Assembly (NCBI RefSeq): GCF_002902905.1
Contig: NZ_CP026124.1
Location: 2,418,001 to 2,482,000, forward strand
Direction of reading: 5' to 3'
Source: Achromobacter sp. AONIH1
GTDB taxonomy: Bacteria > Pseudomonadota > Gammaproteobacteria > Burkholderiales > Burkholderiaceae_B
DNA: 64,000 nt
Shown here: positions 8,147-16,448 of the stretch, piece after piece
How the letters are laid out: each line of letters starts with the position of its first letter
How positions within the stretch are numbered: position 1 is the first letter of the stretch
Notes under the pieces: model-generated
The model's input: only the letters and a program-made list of their open reading frames with translations
What the model was told of the DNA's origin: nothing
Databases searched by the model: none
Position numbers and translations under genes: made by a program

Positions 8147-10531
8147 ATGCCAAGCAAACGAGCGACAACTGAAGAGACGGAAGCCGATCTGGAGGCACGC
8201 GTCCGCGCGGCGATCAAAGTGGCATTTCCCTGGATGCCCGACGGCGCCATCAAGCATCAGATCAAATTCACTTTCAAATTCGGACGGCAGACCCTGGAGG
8301 TCGATGCAGCGAAGTCTCGCGCCGAGGCTCGGCTCGACATCCTGCTGGAGAAAGACGACAAGCCCCTGGCCATCATAGAGTTGAAGAGACCCGGCATCAA
8401 GCTGACTGATGACGATGGCGCGCAAGGGCTGTCATATGCCCGACTGGTCCAGCCTCCGGCACCACTGGTGGTCGTCACGAATGGCGTTGACGTCAGAATC
8501 TTGGAAACCTTCACGGGGAATCCTTGGCACCCAGCAACTGCGACAGAAGACGCGTTCCATGATCTCGTCACACAGGCAAGCCGCGTCGCCGGTGCCGATA
8601 TCCGACATGCCATTGAGACCCTGATGGGGACCACACCGAATGTGTGGATGCAGGCAGTCCGCCTCGTGTCAGCCGAGACGATCACAGAGCTCACGGCGTC
8701 CTTGGACGAACCCGCGCTGCCGTTCGCCGCTGACTTCCTTGCTCCACGTGCTGCCACCCATCAGCTGTGGCGACACCTGGTCGCGGGCGAGAAGCTGCTT
8801 GTACTGGAGGGGCCTCCTCTCGCCGGCAAGAGCAACGTGCTTCGCGAGCTCTGTGCGCGAACAGAGCGAAGCGAGACCCTCGCCACTCTGTACGTCGAGG
8901 CCGGTGTTGGCGGTGGTGCGCTCCAAACGCTGGCCGACGCCATCTCACGATCGCTGAGCTGGCCCGTGTCGCCTCAAGAAGCGCGTGACTGGCTGATTCG
9001 TGTGTCACACCACGATGGCGTGCGACTGGTCCTGGCGTTTGATGGTTTGGGTGCCGTCGACGCGGCATCTGTGCGCGAGCTCGAAGACCTCACTTCCAGC
9101 GCGTTCGGCCCCTCCCTCTCGGTGGTGGTAGCGATGGACGATGCAGTCGCGCAGAGCGTGTTCAAGGCGCCAAACCATCGTTCTCTTTCCCCATTGGGAC
9201 GCCGATCCAAGGTGGTAAGCGTGGGACACCTGCGCGACACCGAATTCAAGCTTGCTCGGTCCTTGCTGGGACAGCGCCGTCTGTACCTGATGACAGGCGC
9301 CGACATGGCCCCTGAGTATCGAGAGCCGTGGGTGCTGCGAGCGATCAGTGGCTCTGGTCATGCAGCGCTCAAAGGCAAGCCCGAAACGCAAGCGCTTTCA
9401 CTGCCCTCGTTGCTCGGGCCGCGGTTGCTGGAGCTCGTTCGCAAGCGTTTCGCGCACGACCACGAGCTACGTCGCATGTTCAGGGGCCTGGCGCGCTCGA
9501 TGATTGCCGATGCGCAGGACCAATCGCGGCCACCCGAGATCGTGCTCCAGCAACTTGAATTGGGAATCATCCGCCGCGATGCGCTCAAGACAGACCTTGA
9601 GCCCAACGACCTGCAATGGCTGATCGACCATGGATTCGTGCGTCCTGGCATGCATGACATCGCGGGTGCGACGATCCTGGTCCGGCTGCCGGAGCTACTG
9701 GCCAGCGAGATGGCATACGCGCTGGCTGATGAGATCGTGAAGCGCTTAAATGAGGATCTGCATGAAACTGCTGCCTGGATCGCCGGCGCTGCAAGCAATC
9801 TTCCTCTTGGCGAGGTGGTGGCAGCGCAGGCCATTGTCGATGCCGCCAAGCGTCTAAATGGGCTGCCTGTCGGCCTCATCAGTGCCCTGGTGGAGATTCC
9901 TCCCGAACGCGAGGTACTCGACGCGGGCGGCCACTACGCGATGGTGCTACCCAACGGCACCATGGTAGACATCAAGTTCCAGCCCGATGGCAAGGGCTTC
10001 GTGATCATCGATGGGGAGCAGCACGAGATAGACCTCGGTGACGAGGAACAGGTCACCTACAAGAACATTCACCCCTGGCTGATCCTGTCGCATGTGGCGT
10101 GCACGCCTTTCGAGGTAATGGGCGAGCATGGGGCAAGAAGAGAAGCCCCGAACCTGCTACTGCAGATCGGGACCTGTCCTGTGCCTCTGCGCGGCAATCG
10201 GGGGCCGCAAACGCTGCGGATGCTCCCAACCATGGACATGGCCGGCGGGGTATCGATCGTGCATCCGGAGGCGGGTGTCATAGAGCCAGTCACCCTTGGC
10301 ATCCTCGACTATCTCTCCGCTGCCGAGGACCAGGCGGATGCCTGGTTAGCGACAGCGGCCGGCTCGGGCTCAGTGGCCTTGCTCTCCCGGGTGCATACGG
10401 CACTCGGGGTACTGGCGGCTTTCGAGACGCACACCAGAAGCGAATGGGCGAAGTCCCAACTCAGCGCCGTGATTCTTCCCAAACTAGGTGAAGCCCTTGA
10501 TGATGCCGGAGAACCATGGCAGCAAAACTGA
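8147..10531 (+). CDS. PD-(D/E)XK nuclease - P-loop NTPase fusion, putative defence protein
   Basis: 794 residues from the ATG at 8147, preceded by AAGGGAG; an ATG at 8120 is possible. Residues about 15-125 resemble the type I restriction R-subunit N-terminal nuclease fold: Glu60, Asp64 (RLDI), Glu78-x-Lys80 (IIELK) and the QxxxY motif at 93-97. Residues about 200-400 form a STAND/AAA-like NTPase with Walker A GPPLAGKS (222-229) and Walker B LVLAFDG (294-300). The C-terminal 390 residues have no repeat pattern I recognise and may be a sensor. A nuclease joined to an NTPase and a large C-terminal region is the layout of Avs-like defence proteins, but there is no obvious TPR array, so membership is not claimed. 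Neighbours are the RES protein and the integrase. Confidence 0.7.
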   Translation: MPSKRATTEETEADLEARVRAAIKVAFPWMPDGAIKHQIKFTFKFGRQTLEVDAAKSRAEARLDILLEKDDKPLAIIELKRPGIKLTDDDGAQGLSYARLVQPPAPLVVVTNGVDVRILETFTGNPWHPATATEDAFHDLVTQASRVAGADIRHAIETLMGTTPNVWMQAVRLVSAETITELTASLDEPALPFAADFLAPRAATHQLWRHLVAGEKLLVLEGPPLAGKSNVLRELCARTERSETLATLYVEAGVGGGALQTLADAISRSLSWPVSPQEARDWLIRVSHHDGVRLVLAFDGLGAVDAASVRELEDLTSSAFGPSLSVVVAMDDAVAQSVFKAPNHRSLSPLGRRSKVVSVGHLRDTEFKLARSLLGQRRLYLMTGADMAPEYREPWVLRAISGSGHAALKGKPETQALSLPSLLGPRLLELVRKRFAHDHELRRMFRGLARSMIADAQDQSRPPEIVLQQLELGIIRRDALKTDLEPNDLQWLIDHGFVRPGMHDIAGATILVRLPELLASEMAYALADEIVKRLNEDLHETAAWIAGAASNLPLGEVVAAQAIVDAAKRLNGLPVGLISALVEIPPEREVLDAGGHYAMVLPNGTMVDIKFQPDGKGFVIIDGEQHEIDLGDEEQVTYKNIHPWLILSHVACTPFEVMGEHGARREAPNLLLQIGTCPVPLRGNRGPQTLRMLPTMDMAGGVSIVHPEAGVIEPVTLGILDYLSAAEDQADAWLATAAGSGSVALLSRVHTALGVLAAFETHTRSEWAKSQLSAVILPKLGEALDDAGEPWQQN

Positions 10532-10607
10532 CCCCGCTTGGTCAACTTTCGCAAAGGCGCATAGCCCAGCAGATTGAGAAGATGGCTTACGTATTGAAGA
10601 TTGCTGG

Positions 10608-10639
10608 GCGAGGGGCAACGCTGCGTTTTCGCCCCTCGC
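10608..10639. terminator. Inverted repeat between convergent genes, possible weak terminator
   Basis: A perfect 9-base stem (GCGAGGGGC at 10608-10616, GCCCCTCGC at 10631-10639) with a 14-base loop sits between the nuclease-NTPase stop and the integrase stop. Neither side has a clear T-run, so intrinsic termination is only a possibility. Confidence 0.35.
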
Positions 10640-10650
10640 TCACCACAACC

Positions 10651-12582
10651 CTACACAGTCTCGAGCACGGCTGCACTGCCCACGAGACGCCTCACGCTTT
10701 CGCGAACCGGATCCGGGAACTCAGGCGAGTCATTGAGACCCTCCGGTGCCGGTTGTGCTGCAATCAGCAACGCCTGCACGACCTTGTCCAGGTTGGCCGG
10801 CGTCACCACGTCGATGGCTGCGCGATCGTCCAGCCCGGGCTGAGGTTTCGTCAGCAGGTGATACAGCGCCCATGATTCATCGTGAGAGGCGTGCTTCAGC
10901 ATCACCTGCGCAAGCTTGAGCTTGAGCGGCACCAACTGCCAGTCGGGCACGCGCTGTCCGCGGTTGCCAATGCTGATGGACAACAGCTTGCCCGCCTTCA
11001 ATTCGCGGTTGACCTGATCCTTGGACTTGCCCGCCAGCTTGGCGAACAGCGGCACGGGCAAACTGCTCGGCGCCTCGTAGATCGCCAACATCTCCTCTCG
11101 CTCGCGCTGGATCTCCGACACCTCCGGCTCCTGCGCCACCGGGGCCGGCACGATGGGCACAGGAGATAGGCGCTGGAATGCAACGCCCTGACTCCCCGAG
11201 CTGACAACGATGGGCACGCCACCTGCGGATGGCACACCGCCCATTGCCGCAGCAATCGCTGCCTCGGCCAGTTTCTCGTCGTCAGCCATTGCCGGCACGC
11301 CTTCGATATGGATCGTCAGGTGCGCACTCGCAGCCTCCACTTGCCCCTGCTCCAGGAGATCCAGGCGGTCGGCCCAGTCCTGCATCATCCGACGCCGTGG
11401 CTCCACGTACTTGGCATGGTTGTATGCAGAGCTGACCTTGTTCGGATCGGAATGGGACAACTGGGCGTCCACCCAAATCTTGGGATAACCGACCTCGTTG
11501 AGCGCCGTCGACAACGTGCCACGGATGCCATGGCCGGTCAGTTGGTCTTCATAACCCATCCGGCGCAGCGCGCTGTTGAGCGTGTTTTCGCTGATGCGCT
11601 TCTTCAGCTCACTGCGATGCGCAAGGAGATGGCGCTGGGCCGGCTTCATTTCGCCAAGGAGATAGCGCACCACCTCAATGGCCTGCAGGGACAGCGGAAC
11701 GACATAGGGCGGGACGTCCTGGGGCCGCTTGCCAGCCTTGCGCATCTCGTCCTGCAATTGCTTGACGAACTCGGGTGGGATGATCCACAGGCCACGATCC
11801 AGGTCGAACTGGTCGGGAGTCGCCAGGCGCAGCTCGCCGGTGCGCACGCCTGTCAGAAACAGAAGGCGGATGCCCAACTGCGTCTGCAGGCCCCGCCGAC
11901 GGTAGTCGCGCAGCTTCAGGAGCATCTCGGGCAGTTCATGCAGACGCAGGTAGGGGTTATGGGCCGTCGGGGGCTTGGGGGCCGCAACCACGTCAAGATC
12001 CGAGGCCGGATTGACCTCCATTCCTTCGGCGATCACCAAGGCATAGCGGAACATCTGCCGGAACCACGTCCGAACCTTCTCCGCTGTAGTGAAAGCCTTG
12101 CGTTCCTCGATCTTTGCCAAGACCCCCAGAAGCTGAGGCCGCCGGATGTCAAAGATCGACATCTTGCCAAGGCTGGGCAGCACATCGCGATCAAAGATAC
12201 GCAGGATCTGCGAAAGCGTGCTCTGACGACCTTCCTTCAGTTCCTTGCGGCGATGCTCCACCCAGGCGTCGAAAACTGCCTTGAAGGTGTGCTCCGCGGC
12301 GAGCTGGATGGCGTGCCGCTTTTGCTTGCGATCGGTGTGAGGGTTGATGCCCTTGGCCAGCAGGGCCCTGGCTTCGTCGCGCAGGATGCGGGCATCGCGC
12401 AAGCCGATCTCGGGATAGTTCCCCAGTGAGATGCGCTTTTGCTTGCCGAGCCAGTAGTAGCGGAAGTGCCACGACTTGCCGCCGACCGGTGAGACCACCA
12501 GGCCGAGGCCATCAAGATCGGGGAGGTTGTAGAGTTTGCCAGCGGTCTTGGCCTGGCGGACGATCAGATCAGAGAGTGCCAT
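10651..12582 (-). CDS. P4-type tyrosine integrase with long C-terminal extension
   Basis: Site-specific recombinase that moves the element at tRNA-Gly. 643 residues from the ATG at 12582 (AGGAG 7 bases upstream; an adjacent ATG at 12585 is equivalent). Residues 1-95 are the DUF4102 arm-binding domain (GLGLVVSPVGGKSWHFRYYW), about 100-185 the core-binding SAM-like domain, and 205-405 the catalytic domain with Arg247, His351, Arg354, His377 and Tyr387. Typical P4 integrases end near residue 410; here about 230 more residues follow. Part is low-complexity linker (about 415-490). Residues about 505-612 then look like a small helix-turn-helix plus an MbcA/ParS-type domain (RVPDWQLVP, ESWALYHLLTKPQPGL). 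ICEclc-like integrases are similarly long. Confidence 0.92.
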   Translation of the reverse strand: MALSDLIVRQAKTAGKLYNLPDLDGLGLVVSPVGGKSWHFRYYWLGKQKRISLGNYPEIGLRDARILRDEARALLAKGINPHTDRKQKRHAIQLAAEHTFKAVFDAWVEHRRKELKEGRQSTLSQILRIFDRDVLPSLGKMSIFDIRRPQLLGVLAKIEERKAFTTAEKVRTWFRQMFRYALVIAEGMEVNPASDLDVVAAPKPPTAHNPYLRLHELPEMLLKLRDYRRRGLQTQLGIRLLFLTGVRTGELRLATPDQFDLDRGLWIIPPEFVKQLQDEMRKAGKRPQDVPPYVVPLSLQAIEVVRYLLGEMKPAQRHLLAHRSELKKRISENTLNSALRRMGYEDQLTGHGIRGTLSTALNEVGYPKIWVDAQLSHSDPNKVSSAYNHAKYVEPRRRMMQDWADRLDLLEQGQVEAASAHLTIHIEGVPAMADDEKLAEAAIAAAMGGVPSAGGVPIVVSSGSQGVAFQRLSPVPIVPAPVAQEPEVSEIQREREEMLAIYEAPSSLPVPLFAKLAGKSKDQVNRELKAGKLLSISIGNRGQRVPDWQLVPLKLKLAQVMLKHASHDESWALYHLLTKPQPGLDDRAAIDVVTPANLDKVVQALLIAAQPAPEGLNDSPEFPDPVRESVRRLVGSAAVLETV

Positions 12583-12740
12583 CATCGAGCTCCTAAGTTG
12601 AGACTTAGGCTCAATGCTCGTCACGGCTCCACTCCTGGCCCAGCAACAATCCGGTTCCGGATCCACCCGCATTCTTTGGCCTCAATTCTGGCCTTAAAAA
12701 CGCTGGCTGTCGGTGGATTTCGGTGGACGGCCCTGGAATG

Positions 12741-12760
12741 AAAAAAGGGGCCGAAGCCCC
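12741..12760 (-). terminator. Rho-independent terminator downstream of tRNA-Gly
   Basis: On the minus strand GGGGC-TTCG-GCCCC is followed directly by six T. The hairpin covers 12747-12760 and the T-run 12741-12746. It lies 49 bases past the tRNA 3' end and upstream of the integrase, so it can end the tRNA transcript and insulate the integrase gene. Confidence 0.85.
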
Positions 12761-12808
12761 TGTTTTCAACAACTTACAGACGTCAGTGGATGTCTGTAGA
12801 TCGTAAAT

Positions 12809-12826
12809 TGGAGCGGGAGACGAGTC
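12809..12826 (-). other. Candidate attachment site half: 3' end of tRNA-Gly
   Basis: P4-type integrases recombine within the 3' end of a tRNA gene. The last 18 bases of this tRNA, ending in the encoded CCA, are closely similar in kind to the core repeat of tRNA-Gly-specific ICEs. The matching direct repeat is expected at the other end of the element, outside the window. The exact crossover cannot be set from one copy. Confidence 0.5.
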
Positions 12827-12884
12827 TCGAACTCGCGACCTCAACCTTGGCAAGGTTGCGCTCTACCAACTGAGCTACTCCCGC
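12809..12884 (-). tRNA. tRNA-Gly (anticodon GCC)
   Basis: A complete 76-base cloverleaf on the minus strand. The acceptor stem is GCGGGAG/CTCCCGC, the anticodon arm CAACC-TTGCCAA-GGTTG gives anticodon GCC, the T-arm loop is TTCGAGA, the discriminator base is T, and CCA is encoded. The 3' end faces the integrase and is probably the chromosomal target of the element. A strong terminator follows. The 251 bases from 12885 to murB contain no other gene I can support. Confidence 0.97.
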
Positions 12885-13135
12885 ATTGGTTTCCTCTGGG
12901 CGGCTGGCTTGCGCCAACGGCTTGCGAAAACCGCATTTTTTATTGCGTGCCGAAGAATCGTGATCCTGTCGGCTGTCGCGCTGATCAACTTGGTTATCGA
13001 TCAGAAGGCGCGCATCTTACATGATTTTTTTGAGCTTGTCTTGCCAGCGGTTTTTTCTTCCGCCGGATTTGCTTTTCTTGTTGTCTCGTTGATTTAGACA
13101 ACTGGCAGAAAAACCGAAAAACTCAATCAAGTAAT

Positions 13136-14224
13136 ATGAGCGAAGACAGAAACTATAGCAACCCCGCAGCACCCATGTCAAATTCCCCTGTCATGCCTGA
13201 CGCGAAAACCACGCTGTTCCCGGTCGCCCAGGATCTTTCCGGCCTCAACACCCTGGGCCTGGCGTCCCGCGCCGGGGCCTGCGTGACGCTGGATCAGCCG
13301 TCGCAATTGCCGGCCCTGTCGGCCCTGGCTCGCGAGCGCGCGCCGCTGCTGGTGCTGGGCGGCGGCAGCAATGTGGTGCTGCCCGAGACCGTGCCGGGAC
13401 TGGTGGCGCGGGTGCGCTTCCAGGGTGTCCGGCTGCTTGAGGCGCGCGCCGATGCCTGGCTGATCGAGGCGGCGGGCGGCGAGAACTGGCATGGCTTCGT
13501 GTCGGCCTGCGTCGAGCAGGGCTGGGACGGGCTGGAAAACCTGGCGCTGATCCCGGGCACGGTGGGGGCGTCGCCGGTGCAGAACATCGGCGCCTATGGC
13601 GTCGAGCTGGACCAGCGCTTTCACAGCCTGACGGCCTGGGATGTGCAACAGGCGCGCATGGTGGACATGTCCGCGGCGGATTGCTGTTTTTCTTACCGGG
13701 ACAGTCGTTTCAAGCACGACGCGCCGGGCCGCTGGGTCATCGTCAGCGTGCGCTTCGTCTTGCCCCGGCCGTGGCGGCCGGTGCTGGCGTATCCGGATCT
13801 GCAGCGCCACGAACGCCTGTCGCGGACGGCGTCGCCGACGGCCAGGGATATCTTCGACGCGGTCTGCGAGATCCGCCGCGCCAAGCTGCCCGATCCGGCC
13901 GTGACCGGGAACGCCGGCAGCTTCTTCAAGAACCCCATCGTGTCCGCGGCGCGGCGCGACGAACTGCTGGCGCGCTTTCCCGGCCTGGTTTCCTACGCGC
14001 AGCCCGATGGCGGCTACAAGCTGGCCGCCGGCTGGTTGATCGACCAGTGCGGCTGGAAGGGGCGCAGCCTGGGCGCGGCTGGCGTGCACGACCGCCAGGC
14101 GCTGGTGCTGGTGAACCGGGGCGGCGCCACGGCGGCCGACATCATGGCGCTGGCGGGGGCGATCCAGGAAGCGGTGGCCGAGCGTTATGGCGTGGCGCTG
14201 GAGCCCGAGCCGGTGCGGGTCTGA
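13136..14224 (+). CDS. murB: UDP-N-acetylenolpyruvoylglucosamine reductase
   Basis: MurB reduces UDP-GlcNAc-enolpyruvate to UDP-MurNAc with NADPH and FAD, the second committed step of peptidoglycan precursor synthesis in the cytoplasm. The FAD-binding segment reads [12 protein letters not shown] (71-82) and [17 protein letters not shown] (139-155). The active-site YRDSRFK motif is at 187-193, the catalytic Ser262 lies in [10 protein letters not shown], and a C-terminal LEPEP supplies the conserved Glu. This is the E. coli-type (type I) enzyme; 362 residues is slightly long because the first 20-25 residues lack family similarity. ATGs at 13175 and 13193 are plausible true starts, as none has a clear ribosome site. 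It converges on dapB with a shared terminator. Confidence 0.95.
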   Translation: MSEDRNYSNPAAPMSNSPVMPDAKTTLFPVAQDLSGLNTLGLASRAGACVTLDQPSQLPALSALARERAPLLVLGGGSNVVLPETVPGLVARVRFQGVRLLEARADAWLIEAAGGENWHGFVSACVEQGWDGLENLALIPGTVGASPVQNIGAYGVELDQRFHSLTAWDVQQARMVDMSAADCCFSYRDSRFKHDAPGRWVIVSVRFVLPRPWRPVLAYPDLQRHERLSRTASPTARDIFDAVCEIRRAKLPDPAVTGNAGSFFKNPIVSAARRDELLARFPGLVSYAQPDGGYKLAAGWLIDQCGWKGRSLGAAGVHDRQALVLVNRGGATAADIMALAGAIQEAVAERYGVALEPEPVRV

Positions 14225-14267
14225 GCGCACCGGCATCGCGCATGCTCGGTGGCGGTCATGAAAAAGC

Positions 14268-14292
14268 AAAAGGCTCCCGTGGGAGCCTTTTT
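14268..14292. terminator. Bidirectional terminator between murB and dapB
   Basis: AAAGGCTCCC-GT-GGGAGCCTTT forms a 10-base perfect stem with A/T tracts on both sides, so it can stop transcription from murB (rightward) and dapB (leftward). Confidence 0.9.
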
Positions 14293-14355
14293 CATGCGCC
14301 GGCCATGCCGGTCGGCCGACGCCATGCCGCCAGCGGCGGCATGGGCGGATCGCGC

Positions 14356-15147
14356 TTAGAGACCCAGCACCGACTGCATGTCGTACAGCCCGTTGTGCTT
14401 GTCTTCCAGGAAGCTCGCGGCGCGCAGCGCGCCCTGCGCGTAAGTGACGCGGCTGGAAGAACGATGCGTGATCTCGATGCGTTCGCCGATGCCGCAGAAC
14501 GACACGGTGTGGTCGCCCACGATGTCGCCGCCGCGCAGCACCGAGAAGCCGATGGTGCCGGGCTTGCGCACGCCGGTGTCGCCGTGGCGGCTCCAGGTGG
14601 CGACGTCCGGCAGCGCCACGTCCCAGGCCGAGGCGATGGTCTCGCCCATCTTCAGCGCGGTGCCCGAGGGCGCGTCGACCTTGTTGCGGTGATGGGCCTC
14701 GAACACTTCGACGTCATAGCCCGAATTCAGGATGCGGGCGGCCATGTCCAGCAGCTTGAGCGTGGCGTTCACGCCCACGCTCATGTTGGGCGCGAAGACG
14801 ATGGCGGTCTTCTGGGCGGCGACCTCGATGGCGGCGCGGCCGGCCTCGTCGAAGCCGGTGGTGCCGATGACGGCTTTCACGCCATGGCGCACGCAGGCCT
14901 GCAGATGCTCCAGCGTGCCCTCGGGACGGGTGAAGTCGATCAGGCAGTCGGCGCCGGACAGCGCGTCCAGGTTGTCGGTGATGGCGACGCCGGTCTGCTT
15001 GCCCAGCGGGGCGCCGGCGTCCTGGCCCAGCGAGGCCGAGTCCTTGCGGTCCAGCGCCACCGCCAGTTCCAGGCCGTCGGCGGCGAGCACGGCTTCGATC
15101 AGCATCTGGCCCATGCGGCCGCTGGCGCCTGCGATTGCAATACGCAT
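14356..15147 (-). CDS. dapB: 4-hydroxy-tetrahydrodipicolinate reductase
   Basis: DapB makes tetrahydrodipicolinate with NAD(P)H in lysine and diaminopimelate synthesis, so like murB it feeds the cell wall. 263 residues, normal length. The N-terminal Rossmann motif is GASGRMG (7-13). The catalytic and substrate-binding segment is at 151-164: His152, His153, Lys156 and the SGTA loop. The start ATG at 15147 is followed at once by the Rossmann strand [10 protein letters not shown]. It lies 17 bases downstream of bamE and is probably co-transcribed with it. Confidence 0.97.
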   Translation of the reverse strand: MRIAIAGASGRMGQMLIEAVLAADGLELAVALDRKDSASLGQDAGAPLGKQTGVAITDNLDALSGADCLIDFTRPEGTLEHLQACVRHGVKAVIGTTGFDEAGRAAIEVAAQKTAIVFAPNMSVGVNATLKLLDMAARILNSGYDVEVFEAHHRNKVDAPSGTALKMGETIASAWDVALPDVATWSRHGDTGVRKPGTIGFSVLRGGDIVGDHTVSFCGIGERIEITHRSSSRVTYAQGALRAASFLEDKHNGLYDMQSVLGL

Positions 15148-15164
15148 GTGGGAATTCCTTGGTG

Positions 15165-15701
15165 TCAGCGCAGCGGCTCGGGCGCGTTGCCCGGCTGGCC
15201 GGGGTATTGGGTGGCGGGGTCGACCGGGGCCGCGCTGTCGCGCTTCTTGGCGTCCTGCTCTTCCTTCAGGCGGGCTTCGTCTTCGTTCAGACGCTTCTCG
15301 GCCTTTTCGTCACCCTGGGCGCTGGGCGTGTTGATCTGGTAGGGCTGCAGCTCGGGTTGCTTGTCGCCTTCCCAGCGCACCAGCCGGTCGTTCTCGAACC
15401 AGACCGTGAACTTGCGCTCCTGGGCGTCGCCGTAGCCGGGCTTGAAGTAGTACGGGTAGTCCCAACGGTCGGCGTGCAGCACGCTGGTCAGCGTGGGGCT
15501 GCCCAGCGCGAAGCGCACCTGCTCGCGGGACATGCCGGGCTGCAGCAGGGCCACTTGTTCCTGGGTGATCCAGTTACCTTGCTGGACGCCCGCCTTGTAC
15601 GGGAAACCCCATTTGCCGGACGAGCAGCCCGCGAGGGCGAAGGCCAGGGCGGCGACGGCCAAGCCGGTCTTCAGCGAACGGGAGGGAATTCGTGCAATCA
15701 T
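15165..15701 (-). CDS. bamE: Outer membrane assembly lipoprotein BamE (SmpA/OmlA)
   Basis: Small lipoprotein of the BAM complex, which folds beta-barrel proteins into the outer membrane. The signal peptide ends in the lipobox ALAGC. The SmpA/OmlA core has the family sequence [20 protein letters not shown] and [18 protein letters not shown]. An acidic/basic tail of about 60 residues ([16 protein letters not shown]) extends beyond the E. coli length, as in many betaproteobacteria. The ATG at 15701 is used here; a GTG two codons upstream (15707) is better spaced from GGGG and could be the true start. It is divergent from fur, as in many Burkholderiales. Confidence 0.93.
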   Translation of the reverse strand: MIARIPSRSLKTGLAVAALAFALAGCSSGKWGFPYKAGVQQGNWITQEQVALLQPGMSREQVRFALGSPTLTSVLHADRWDYPYYFKPGYGDAQERKFTVWFENDRLVRWEGDKQPELQPYQINTPSAQGDEKAEKRLNEDEARLKEEQDAKKRDSAAPVDPATQYPGQPGNAPEPLR

Positions 15702-15707
15702 GGACAC

Positions 15708-15858
15708 TACGCGCCCCTATTATTTGGAAGCAGACAAAACCGTTATCATAAAGGTTTCATAAGGATAGTTCCGCGGGGCGGCATGAATTCCGGGCGGCCC
15801 GCTTGCGGTTTTCCCCTGATCCTTGCCCATGCCAACGCGGACGGAGAGCGATTACACC
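15708..15858. promoter_or_regulatory. Divergent bamE-fur promoter region
   Basis: The AT-rich core (about 15718-15770) contains CATAAAGG and CATAAGG as a near direct repeat. It should hold the promoters of both bamE and fur. I do not see a good 19-base Fur box, so autoregulation of fur is not supported by sequence alone. Confidence 0.35.
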
Positions 15859-16278
15859 ATGACCGACCAAAGCGAACTGAAAAACATGGGGCTGAAGGCG
15901 ACGTTCCCGCGCCTGAAGATTCTTGATATTTTTCGCAAATCCGACCAACGGCACCTCAGCGCCGAAGACGTGTACCGCGCCCTGATCGGCGAGAACGTCG
16001 AGATCGGCCTGGCCACCGTCTACCGCGTGCTGACCCAGTTCGAGCAAGCCGGCATCCTGGCCCGTAGCCAGTTCGACAGCGGCAAGGCCGTGTTCGAGCT
16101 GAACGACGGCGACCATCACGACCACCTGATCTGCACCAACTGCGGCAAGGTCGTGGAATTCTCGGATCCGGACATCGAGAAGCGTCAGCAGAAGGTCGCC
16201 AAGGACAACGGCTTCGCGCTGGAAAGCCACGCCATGGTGCTGTACGGCATCTGCGGCAGCTGCCTGAAGGGGCGTTGA
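15859..16278 (+). CDS. fur: Ferric uptake regulator
   Basis: Iron-responsive repressor, 139 residues from the ATG at 15859 (GGAGAG 10 bases upstream; the open frame to 15823 is not needed). The N-terminal winged helix carries [12 protein letters not shown] and the recognition helix [24 protein letters not shown]. The C-terminal dimerisation domain has the HHDH metal site (86-89) and two CxxC pairs (Cys92/Cys95, Cys132/Cys135), a complete zinc and iron ligand set. It is divergent from bamE and convergent with recN, with a shared terminator between. Confidence 0.97.
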   Translation: MTDQSELKNMGLKATFPRLKILDIFRKSDQRHLSAEDVYRALIGENVEIGLATVYRVLTQFEQAGILARSQFDSGKAVFELNDGDHHDHLICTNCGKVVEFSDPDIEKRQQKVAKDNGFALESHAMVLYGICGSCLKGR

Positions 16279-16362
16279 TCCCCGTGTCCGGGATCCGCGT
16301 CCGGACGCAGCAAGCCTGATTCCCCCCGACTCGCGCCGCGCTCGTCGCGGGTCGGTGAAATC

Positions 16363-16392
16363 AAAAGCCCCTTTCCATGAAAGGGGCTTTTT
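16363..16392. terminator. Bidirectional terminator between fur and recN
   Basis: AAAGCCCCTTTC-CATG-AAAGGGGCTTT is a stem of about 10 bases followed by seven T on the plus strand and preceded by an A-run, so it can also serve recN on the minus strand. Confidence 0.9.
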
Positions 16393-16448
16393 TTATCATC
16401 AGCGCGGGGCGCCGAGCGACGGGCGCCCGTGGCGACCGGTCTTCTGGG

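Larger units (their letters stand above)
1..12826. mobile_element. One arm of a genomic island or ICE integrated at tRNA-Gly
   Basis: A P4-type integrase gene begins 227 bases from the 3' end of tRNA-Gly(GCC) and is transcribed away from it, the layout seen in ICEclc-like elements and tRNA-borne islands. The genes to its left (efflux operon, RES protein, nuclease-NTPase) are accessory in kind, and the first 6.6 kb is visibly less GC-rich than the core genes to the right of the tRNA. The far end, with the second copy of the tRNA 3' end, is not in the window. No conjugation genes are visible here, so whether this is an ICE, a non-mobile island or a composite cannot be decided. The right boundary is set at the tRNA 3' end by analogy. 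Confidence 0.7.

Noticed and set aside
12909..13097. A 62-residue open frame between tRNA-Gly and murB
   Set aside because: No ribosome site, no similarity, and it covers the tRNA upstream region.
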